From Acidobacteriota bacterium (GTDB lineage Bacteria; Acidobacteriota; Terriglobia; Terriglobales; Acidobacteriaceae), in contig JAEKKE010000012.1 of assembly GCA_019510535.1 (NCBI GenBank), positions 1-5,016 of the forward strand: a DNA stretch of 5,016 nucleotides, in the 5' to 3' direction. Positions within the stretch are counted from its first letter, which is position 1. Every line of letters begins with the position of its first letter. Of the stretch, positions 1-3,591 are shown piece by piece. The notes below the pieces were generated by a model. It saw only the letters and a program-made list of their open reading frames with translations, was not told the DNA's origin and did not search any database. A program made the translations under genes and the position numbers.

Positions 1-203
1 CGCTTGTAGCGCGCGTTTACCTCCGCCACAGCGATCAGGATGCCCTCTGCTTCGAGCTGCTTGTACGGCAAACCGATGGAGCGAAGAAGCTCCACTCTGC
101 CTACTTCAAACCAGACAACATAGTTCGCGTGGTACACCACGCCCATCTGGTCGGTCTCGGCATAGCGGACCCTGATACGTGCTTCGGCTGTCGGTGCTGG
201 CAT
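1..203 (-). CDS. Hot-dog fold acyl-CoA thioesterase (YbgC/FadM/4-hydroxybenzoyl-CoA thioesterase family), 3' end outside window
   Basis: Only the first 67 residues of this minus-strand gene are present; the family is usually about 130-150 residues, so the C-terminal half lies beyond the left edge. Residues 12-28 read VRYAETDQMGVVYHANY, the classic N-terminal signature of YbgC-type thioesterases. Asp18 sits at the catalytic position and the GVVYHANY stretch begins the long central helix of the hot-dog fold; WFEVGRVELLR follows, as is typical. The family hydrolyses acyl-CoA (or acyl-ACP) thioesters in the cytoplasm; the substrate cannot be told from sequence. In E. coli ybgC sits with tol-pal, but no such genes are visible here. 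Two in-frame ATGs exist, at 209 and 203. I chose 203 because a TACACT box (minus strand, 215-210) ends exactly six bases before it, as at several other starts in the window. The family call is firm; the exact start is less so. Confidence 0.93.
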   Translation of the reverse strand, partial: MPAPTAEARIRVRYAETDQMGVVYHANYVVWFEVGRVELLRSIGLPYKQLEAEGILIAVAEVNARYK

Positions 204-209
204 AGTCAT

Positions 210-215
210 AGTGTA
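210..215 (-). promoter_or_regulatory. Candidate -10 box of the thioesterase gene
   Basis: On the minus strand the sequence is TACACT, four of six matches to TATAAT, ending six bases before the ATG at 203. No Shine-Dalgarno motif lies upstream of either possible start. If the box is used, transcription would begin at or next to the start codon, giving a leaderless message. No convincing -35 hexamer is seen, so confidence is moderate to low. Confidence 0.4.
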
Positions 216-220
216 CGAAT
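214..220 (+). promoter_or_regulatory. Weak candidate -10 region of pncA
   Basis: TACGAAT lies six bases before the pncA ATG at 227 and overlaps, on the opposite strand, the candidate -10 of the divergent thioesterase gene. The match to a -10 hexamer is weak and there is no -35. It is listed because of the shared spacing with other starts and because no SD is present. Confidence 0.22.
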
Positions 221-226
221 AACTGT

Positions 227-859
227 ATGGCCTTCGCGCTATCTTCCACTGACGCCCTCGTCATCATCGATCTGCAGAACGATTTCTGCCCCGGAGGTGC
301 GCTTGAGGTTCGAAGCGGCGATGAGATTGTTCCCCTCATCAATCCCCTGCAGCAGCGTTTTGACCACGTCATTCTTACCCAGGACTGGCACCCTGCCGGG
401 CATATCTCATTTGCAACCTCCCATCCGGGCAACAATCCCTTTGAGACCATCCAGGTTGCCTACGGCCCCCAGGTCCTCTGGCCCGACCATTGCCTTCAGG
501 GCACGGCAGGAGCGGCATTCCACCCGCTGCTCGATACCACACGCGCAGAGCTTATCGTTCGCAAGGGCTACAACCCGCGCATCGACTCCTACTCTGCCTT
601 TCTGGACAACGACCACTCCACCCCGACAGGCCTCGGCGGGGCTCTCAAAGAGCGTGGCATCCAGCGTCTTTTCTTCTGCGGACTGGCCTATGACTACTGC
701 GTTCACTTCTCCGCCGTGGACGCCGTCTCCCTCGGCTTTACTGCCTGCGTCATCGAAGACGCCTGCCGCGCCATCGATCTCAACGGTTCTGTCGCCCGGG
801 TCAACGAAGAGATGCAGCATGCTGGTATCGCCCGCATCGCCAGCGACACGCTCTTCTAG
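227..859 (+). CDS. pncA: Nicotinamidase (PncA, isochorismatase-like hydrolase)
   Basis: This 210-residue cytoplasmic enzyme hydrolyses nicotinamide to nicotinate and ammonia, feeding the Preiss-Handler route of NAD salvage; the family also converts pyrazinamide to pyrazinoic acid. The full set of expected residues is visible: Asp15 in VIIDLQNDFCPGGAL, Lys113 in VRKGY and the nucleophile Cys158 in AYDYCV form the catalytic triad. Asp53, His55 and probably His59 (QDWHPAGH) with His88 (WPDHCLQGT) form the metal site. Length matches the family (about 200-215). The ATG at 227 leaves just 14 residues before the catalytic Asp, as usual. No SD is present. The gene diverges from the thioesterase across a 23-base gap, so any -35 elements must lie inside the neighbouring coding sequences. 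No other NAD-salvage gene is visible nearby. The call is very secure. Confidence 0.97.
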   Translation: MAFALSSTDALVIIDLQNDFCPGGALEVRSGDEIVPLINPLQQRFDHVILTQDWHPAGHISFATSHPGNNPFETIQVAYGPQVLWPDHCLQGTAGAAFHPLLDTTRAELIVRKGYNPRIDSYSAFLDNDHSTPTGLGGALKERGIQRLFFCGLAYDYCVHFSAVDAVSLGFTACVIEDACRAIDLNGSVARVNEEMQHAGIARIASDTLF

Positions 860-884
860 AGAAAACGGCCCTTTCCACACGTGC

Positions 885-890
885 TAGGCT
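885..890 (+). promoter_or_regulatory. Candidate -10 box of the ABM-like gene
   Basis: TAGGCT lies seven bases before the ATG at 898, inside the 38-base gap after pncA. No SD precedes the start. The placement is what a leaderless transcript would need. A -35 hexamer is not evident, and cotranscription from pncA remains possible. Confidence 0.35.
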
Positions 891-897
891 GTCTGGC

Positions 898-1233
898 ATG
901 AATGCAGTTCAGGGCCGCAGTATTGTCATCGTCGCCTACCGCCCCAGACCCGGCAAAGAAGCCGAGCTACTGCAGCTCACCCGCGAGCACCTGCCGCTGC
1001 TGCGTGCAGAGGGCCTGGCCACCAGCCGCGAGTTCATTGCCTGCCGCGCCGCCGATGGCACCGTCGTCGAAGTCTTCGAGTGGGAGGAGGGCGGCATCGA
1101 GAAGGCTCACAACAACCCGAAGGTCAAAGCCCTGTGGGACCGCTACTTCGCCGCCTGCGAGATCATCCCCCTCAGCCAGCTCCCCGAGGCCGCCCAGATG
1201 TTTGCCGGTTTCGCTCCCCTGGCCCTGGATTAA
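898..1233 (+). CDS. Small antibiotic-biosynthesis-monooxygenase-like (ABM, dimeric alpha/beta barrel) protein
   Basis: The 111-residue product has the layout of the ABM superfamily. A first beta strand (SIVIVAYRPRPGKE, residues 8-21) ends in the PGKE turn common at that place. An amphipathic helix follows (AELLQLTREHLPLLRAEGL, 22-40), then a strand pair (REFIACRAADGTVVEVFEWE, roughly 44-63) and a second helix rich in charged residues (GIEKAHNNPKVKALWDRY, 66-83). Such proteins form dimeric ferredoxin-like barrels; members include quinol and heme mono-oxygenases, but many have no known substrate, and no heme or cofactor residue can be assigned here. There is no signal peptide or membrane segment. 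The gene begins 38 bases after pncA on the same strand, so it could be cotranscribed, but a -10-like box suggests its own promoter. Its TAA stop lies directly against the left end of repeat copy 1. The fold assignment is fairly sure; the function is unknown. Confidence 0.8.
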   Translation: MNAVQGRSIVIVAYRPRPGKEAELLQLTREHLPLLRAEGLATSREFIACRAADGTVVEVFEWEEGGIEKAHNNPKVKALWDRYFAACEIIPLSQLPEAAQMFAGFAPLALD

Positions 1234-1234
1234 A

Positions 1235-1344
1235 AGCGTTTTCCCTGTTGCTGGGTATCCCAGAAGGGCGTTCAGCGGCGTTCTCATTGCGGAAAACGCC
1301 CATAGGATGCGTACGCCCTACACTACACCCACAGGGAAAATGCT
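1235..1344 (+). repeat. Structured dispersed repeat, copy 1 (110 bp, terminal inverted repeats, internal hairpins)
   Basis: The ends are inverted repeats of 14 bases: AGCGTTTTCCCTGT at 1235-1248 and ACAGGGAAAATGCT at 1331-1344, complementary apart from one G-T pair. Inside lie a perfect small hairpin CTGGG-TAT-CCCAG (1251-1263), a 9-bp stem GGCGTTCTC / GAAAACGCC (1277-1285 and 1292-1300, one C-A mismatch) and a self-complementary GCGTACGC (1309-1316). A second copy with the same orientation lies at 2078-2186. Two shared blocks, 1243-1268 and 1274-1304, differ at only three of 57 positions. The element has no ORF of its own that looks real. It resembles a MITE or REP/BIME-type intergenic repeat; as RNA it would form a branched stem-loop just after the ABM-like gene and could also end or stabilise that transcript. 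Confidence 0.8.
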
Positions 1345-1370
1345 CTCGGGCTCGATCCTCGGCCCTGAGC

Positions 1371-1376
1371 TACAAT
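1371..1376 (+). promoter_or_regulatory. Candidate -10 box of efp
   Basis: TACAAT matches TATAAT at five of six positions and lies in the 122-base gap between repeat copy 1 and efp. It would give a 5' leader of roughly 85 bases. The 17-18 bases upstream do not contain a recognisable TTGACA-like -35. The leader contains a short possible stem (TCCGG near 1417-1421 with CCGGA near 1434-1438) that may be chance. Confidence 0.4.
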
Positions 1377-1454
1377 CGAAGAAGGTTCTAAAAGCAGCGC
1401 GTCACGCCCTGCCATATCCGGCCCTTTGCGCCCGGAAAACCATCAGAACAATTC

Positions 1455-1460
1455 AGGAGA
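1455..1460 (+). promoter_or_regulatory. Strong ribosome binding site of efp
   Basis: AGGAGA lies six bases before the ATG at 1467 and fixes that start. It is the clearest SD in the window and contrasts with most of the other genes, which have none, fitting a highly expressed translation factor. Confidence 0.85.
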
Positions 1461-1466
1461 TACACC

Positions 1467-2027
1467 ATGGCGATTCCCGCCACCCAGATGCGCCCGGGCA
1501 TGATCATCAAGCACAACGACAAGCTCCACATGGTCTTCTCAGTGGAGCACCGTACCCCCGGTAACCTGCGCGCCTTCATCCAGGCCAAGCTGCGCAACCT
1601 CTCCTCCGGAGCCATGTTCGAGCACCGCTTCCGCTCGGGAGACGCCATCGATCGCGTCGTCGTCGATGAAATCGCGATGGAGTACCTGTACAACGACGGT
1701 GATGACTACATCTTCATGGACACGGCTACGTACGAGCAGACCACCCTGTCCCGTGAGATTCTTGGCGACGCCGTGGACTACCTGCTGCCGAACATCGGTA
1801 TCTCCGTCAGCTTCTACGACGGCAAGGCCGTAGGTATCGAGCTTCCGCAGGTTGTGGAGATGACCGTTGTCGAGACCGAGCCCGGCATCAAGTCTGCGAC
1901 CGCTTCGTCCGTGACCAAGCCCGCCAAGACCGAGACCGGTCTGGTGGTGCAGGTTCCTCCCTTCATCAACGAGGGTGAGAAGATCCGCATCGACACCTCC
2001 GAAGGCGCTTACATGTCGCGCGCTTAA
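1467..2027 (+). CDS. efp: Elongation factor P (EF-P)
   Basis: This 186-residue protein has the normal EF-P length and three-domain layout: an N-terminal KOW-like domain (about 1-65), a central OB domain (about 66-128, with YLYNDGDDYIFMD) and a C-terminal OB domain ending in INEGEKIRIDTSEGAYMSRA, the characteristic signature. EF-P binds between the P and E sites of stalled ribosomes and promotes peptide bond formation at consecutive prolines. The domain I loop that reaches the peptidyl-transferase centre reads RTPGNLRAF (29-37). Asn33 stands where E. coli has the beta-lysylated Lys34, and Arg35 follows two residues later. So neither the lysine used by EpmA nor an arginine at the equivalent position used by EarP is present. 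The gene has its own SD and candidate promoter upstream and a perfect intrinsic terminator downstream, so it is probably monocistronic. It is flanked on both sides by copies of the structured repeat. The identity is certain; the modification state is unknown. Confidence 0.98.
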   Translation: MAIPATQMRPGMIIKHNDKLHMVFSVEHRTPGNLRAFIQAKLRNLSSGAMFEHRFRSGDAIDRVVVDEIAMEYLYNDGDDYIFMDTATYEQTTLSREILGDAVDYLLPNIGISVSFYDGKAVGIELPQVVEMTVVETEPGIKSATASSVTKPAKTETGLVVQVPPFINEGEKIRIDTSEGAYMSRA

Positions 2028-2044
2028 GTCCGCGATGACTTTCT

Positions 2045-2078
2045 AAAAAGGCTCGCCACCCGGCGAGCCTTTTTCTTT
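2045..2078 (+). terminator. Rho-independent terminator of efp
   Basis: A perfect stem AAAAAGGCTCGCC (2045-2057) and GGCGAGCCTTTTT (2062-2074) closes on a four-base loop ACCC, followed by CTTT. The GC-rich core with a T tract begins 18 bases after the efp stop codon. The flanking A tract means it could also act on minus-strand transcripts from the hypothetical ORF at 2184-2519. Confidence 0.95.
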
Positions 2079-2186
2079 AGAGCAATGACCCTGTTGCTGA
2101 GTATCCCGGAAGGGGAGTGCAGCGGCGTTTTCATTGCGGAAAACGCCCATAGATGCGGATGCTCTGGACTACACCAAAATGCTCTA
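2078..2186 (+). repeat. Structured dispersed repeat, copy 2 (about 109 bp)
   Basis: This copy shares with copy 1 the blocks at 2089-2114 and 2121-2151, and the end AAAATGCTCT. Its outermost ends are TAGAGCA (2078-2084) and TGCTCTA (2180-2186), a perfect 7-bp inverted repeat. The rest of the long terminal repeat seen in copy 1 has decayed here, including loss of the ACAGGG part at the right end. The central hairpin is perfect in this copy: GGCGTTTTC (2124-2132), loop ATTGCG, GAAAACGCC (2139-2147). It starts at the last T of the efp terminator tail, and its right end supplies the TAG stop of the minus-strand ORF. Comparing the two copies, an ancestral end close to TAGAGCATTTTCCCTGT is likely. 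Confidence 0.78.
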
Positions 2187-2519
2187 CTGGCTGTAAGGCA
2201 CTCCAAACACAATCGCTGCTGTCCTCGCTGGACGGTGCATCTCTCCCACAATTGTCGGCGCTTTGCCCATTGCCTGCCATATCCGGAGCGCCTCAGAATT
2301 CATGTAATACGTCCGCGCCTGCTCACGTGTCTTTCCGCTCTCGCCGTAGATGCTGATCGTCCGCAGCAGGTCTTCCTGCCCCGTCGCCTGCAGATACTCC
2401 CACATGCTGATCGAAGGAGAGTTGCCGGTATCGCGCATCTCCTCCACACTCTGTGCCACAACGCTGTAATTCAAAGCCACATTCCAATTATCTACTTGCT
2501 CTACACTGACCAGAGTCAT
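2184..2519 (-). CDS. Hypothetical protein, 111 residues or shorter
   Basis: I do not recognise the product. The translation looks protein-like, without the arginine or serine excess typical of shadow frames, and contains EYLQATGQEDLLRT (about 41-54) and TYYMNSEALRIWQAMG (about 70-85), which would suit helices. No signal peptide, membrane segment or metal motif is seen. Third codon positions are strongly G/C from about codon 25 to 90 but much less so in codons 1-24. That suggests the true start may be internal, such as the ATG at 2438 (codon 28), which has GGAGGAG directly before it. If the ATG at 2519 is used, it shares the palindromic CATG with the acylphosphatase start, and the first part of the gene would overlap the acylphosphatase promoter. 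The TAG stop lies in the terminal repeat of repeat copy 2. If the ORF is not real, 2187-2517 would be a 331-base non-coding stretch. Confidence 0.5.
   Translation of the reverse strand: MTLVSVEQVDNWNVALNYSVVAQSVEEMRDTGNSPSISMWEYLQATGQEDLLRTISIYGESGKTREQARTYYMNSEALRIWQAMGKAPTIVGEMHRPARTAAIVFGVPYSQ
2502..2507 (+). promoter_or_regulatory. Candidate -10 box of the acylphosphatase gene
   Basis: TACACT lies ten bases before the ATG at 2518 in a locally AT-rich stretch. It would leave a leader of only about three or four bases. No SD precedes the start, and the -35 region is not convincing. It lies inside the N-terminal part of the longest reading of the opposite-strand ORF. Confidence 0.35.
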
Positions 2520-2799
2520 GGTGCGTCACTACCTCATCTCCGGTCGCGTACAGGGTGTTGGCTTTCGCTGGTTCGTCCACCGCGAGGCCGCGGAACTGAA
2601 TCTCAATGGCTGGGTCCGCAATCTTCCCAGCGGCGAGGTGGAATGCGTCGCCGCCGGCCCCGAAGACCGGCTCAAAGACCTCGAAACGCACCTCCGCAAA
2701 GGCTCCCGCGGCTCGCGCGTCGATCGCTTCCATGTCCACGACCTCGACGACAGCGAAGCCGCCAAGCTTGGGCCGTTCCAGATTGAAGGGGCTTGGTAA
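2518..2799 (+). CDS. acyP: Acylphosphatase
   Basis: The 93-residue product has the size and both signatures of acylphosphatases. GRVQGVGFR (residues 9-17) forms the phosphate-binding loop with catalytic Arg17. GWVRNLPSGEVE (31-42) contains Asn35, which positions the water that attacks the acyl phosphate. The C-terminal part (GPFQIEGAW) ends in the usual final strand. The enzyme hydrolyses carboxyl-phosphate bonds such as those of carbamoyl phosphate, 1,3-bisphosphoglycerate or acetyl phosphate in the cytoplasm; the physiological substrate in bacteria is generally unclear. The start at 2518 gives an N-terminus of normal length (HYLISGRVQGVGF). The gene is followed by the inverted octamer-repeat region rather than a classical terminator. 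The call is secure. Confidence 0.96.
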   Translation: MVRHYLISGRVQGVGFRWFVHREAAELNLNGWVRNLPSGEVECVAAGPEDRLKDLETHLRKGSRGSRVDRFHVHDLDDSEAAKLGPFQIEGAW

Positions 2800-2802
2800 G
2801 GC

Positions 2803-2912
2803 GGTTGAATGGTTCAATTGTTGAATAGTTGAATGGTGCTCAAAGGATGGGTTATACACACTGGCCCGGCACACCGCACGATTCAACCATTCAACTATTC
2901 CACCATTCAACA
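2803..2912. repeat. Inverted pair of 8-bp tandem repeat arrays
   Basis: The left array (2803-2834) is four octamers, GGTTGAAT, GGTTCAAT, TGTTGAAT and AGTTGAAT. The right array (2881-2912) is four octamers in the opposite orientation, ATTCAACC, ATTCAACT, ATTCCACC and ATTCAACA. The common unit is N-GTTGAAT. Between the arrays are 46 bases without repeats. The arms give a 15-bp perfect inverted repeat (2823-2837 with 2886-2900) and an outer 10-bp one (2804-2813 with 2902-2911), so the RNA or DNA could form a long interrupted hairpin. The region fills almost all of the acylphosphatase-apt gap and ends six bases before the candidate -10 of apt. It may terminate acylphosphatase transcription, serve as a protein-binding array, or be a selfish repeat. 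Its AT content is far above that of the flanking genes. Confidence 0.85.
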
Positions 2913-2918
2913 ATCCTC

Positions 2919-2924
2919 TAGAAT
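2919..2924 (+). promoter_or_regulatory. Candidate -10 box of apt
   Basis: TAGAAT matches TATAAT at five of six positions and ends six bases before the apt ATG at 2931. The start has no SD (the preceding bases are pyrimidine-rich), consistent with a leaderless message. The -35 position would fall within the right octamer array around 2896-2903, where no canonical hexamer is present. An alternative, weaker pair TTGAAT (2829-2834) and TATACA (2853-2858), spaced 18 bases, lies further upstream. Confidence 0.45.
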
Positions 2925-2930
2925 TTCCTC

Positions 2931-3470
2931 ATGGCGACACCCATTAACTGTGAACCACTCAAGTCCCTCGTGCGGACTGTCCCTGATTTCCCCAAGCCCG
3001 GCATTCTGTTCTACGACATCACTACTCTGCTGAAGGACAAGGCTGGCTTCGCGCAGATGATCGACGCCTTTGCCGCCTATTACATCGACAAGGATGTCGA
3101 CCTGGTGCTCGGTATCGAAGCCCGTGGTTTCATCTTCGGACCGGCGCTCGCCTATCGCCTGAATGCCGGTTTCGTACCAGTCCGTAAGCCGCGCAAACTG
3201 CCTGCAGCTACCGCCAAAGTCACCTACGACCTCGAGTACGGCTCCGACTCGCTGGAAATCCACCTGGACGCCGTCCAGCCCGGGCAGAAGGTCGTCATCG
3301 TCGATGATCTGCTCGCCACCGGCGGCACCATGGAAGCCACCACCCAGCTCGTCCGCCAGCTTGGCGGCATCGTGGTCGGCCTGGGCTTCGCCGTCGAGCT
3401 CGACTTCCTCAAAGGCCGCGCCAAGTTCCTGGACTACGACGTCTACTCGCTGCTGCACTACAACGAGTAA
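2931..3470 (+). CDS. apt: Adenine phosphoribosyltransferase
   Basis: This 179-residue cytoplasmic enzyme makes AMP from adenine and PRPP, the adenine salvage step. Residues 12-33 carry the family N-terminus (VPDFPKPGILFYDITTLL, 17-34). GIEARGFIFG (61-70) is the conserved strand-turn after the hood region, and VPVRKPRKLP (82-91) is the flexible catalytic loop region. VVIVDDLLATGGT (121-133) is the PRPP-binding motif with the acidic pair Asp125-Asp126. Length fits the family (about 170-185). The ATG at 2931 gives a slightly extended N-terminus (about 8-9 residues before LKSLVR); no in-frame start closer to the conserved block is apparent. There is a candidate -10 directly upstream and a hairpin downstream, so it may be monocistronic. 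The function is complementary to pncA in that both recycle bases, but they are not in one operon. Confidence 0.97.
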   Translation: MATPINCEPLKSLVRTVPDFPKPGILFYDITTLLKDKAGFAQMIDAFAAYYIDKDVDLVLGIEARGFIFGPALAYRLNAGFVPVRKPRKLPAATAKVTYDLEYGSDSLEIHLDAVQPGQKVVIVDDLLATGGTMEATTQLVRQLGGIVVGLGFAVELDFLKGRAKFLDYDVYSLLHYNE

Positions 3471-3492
3471 CCGGCCTGAATTTCCACACTCC

Positions 3493-3526
3493 CGAGCCTT
3501 CCGTAGACATTTCTGCGGAAGGCTTG
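3493..3526 (+). terminator. Possible terminator hairpin after apt
   Basis: An 11-bp stem (3493-3503 with 3516-3526, one G-T pair, core GCCTTCCG / CGGAAGGC) closes on a 12-base loop, starting 22 bases after the apt stop. The T tract after it is weak (CCTATTTC), so it may be a poor intrinsic terminator or an mRNA 3'-end hairpin. It overlaps the first of the direct repeats described upstream of the AraC-type gene. Confidence 0.55.
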
Positions 3527-3553
3527 CCTATTTCTGCAGATTTGCGCAGAAAT
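3509..3553 (+). promoter_or_regulatory. Candidate operator: ATTTCTGC direct repeats 21 bp apart plus an inverted copy
   Basis: ATTTCTGC occurs at 3509-3516 and again at 3530-3537, exactly 21 bases apart (two helical turns). Its reverse complement GCAGAAAT is at 3546-3553. AraC-family proteins commonly bind pairs of direct half-sites about 21 bp apart. The site lies 26-70 bases upstream of the candidate -10 of the AraC-type gene. The second and third copies also form an 8-bp hairpin with an 8-base loop, so an RNA structure is an alternative reading. Confidence 0.4.
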
Positions 3554-3578
3554 GATGTCTCCCGTATCCCTGCTTCGC

Positions 3579-3584
3579 TAGACT
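3579..3584 (+). promoter_or_regulatory. Candidate -10 box of the AraC-type regulator gene
   Basis: TAGACT ends seven bases before the GTG at 3592, the same placement as at the ABM-like gene. No SD is seen before the GTG. A leaderless or nearly leaderless transcript is implied if it is used. No clear -35 is present, which would suit an activator-dependent promoter but does not show it. Confidence 0.38.
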
Positions 3585-3591
3585 CTTCTTC

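Noticed and set aside
407..880. 157-residue antisense open frame over pncA
   Set aside because: pncA has all catalytic and metal residues on the plus strand; the antisense frame has no recognisable features.
1271..1340. Similar translated peptide (SGV-IAENAHR) in the two repeat copies, which could suggest a conserved small protein
   Set aside because: The shared peptide follows simply from nucleotide identity in the hairpin core. Frames around it are not conserved, because the copies differ by indels.
1408..2286. A shared 14-mer CCTGCCATATCCGG at 1408-1421 and 2273-2286, each some 60-90 bases after a repeat copy
   Set aside because: The flanks do not align and the spacing to the repeat differs (about 64 versus 86 bases), so it is most likely chance or a trace too weak to claim.
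2085..2786. 233-residue plus-strand open frame across repeat copy 2, the minus-strand ORF and acylphosphatase
   Set aside because: It starts inside the repeat, is arginine-rich, and its second half is an out-of-frame reading of acylphosphatase.
2853..2858. TATACA with TTGAAT 18 bases upstream as a second apt promoter
   Set aside because: Each hexamer matches only four of six consensus bases, and TTGAAT is simply a unit of the octamer array. It is not listed as a separate feature.
2907..3458. 183-residue antisense open frame across apt
   Set aside because: It mirrors the well-supported apt gene; its acidic, repetitive composition is that of a complement-strand shadow.
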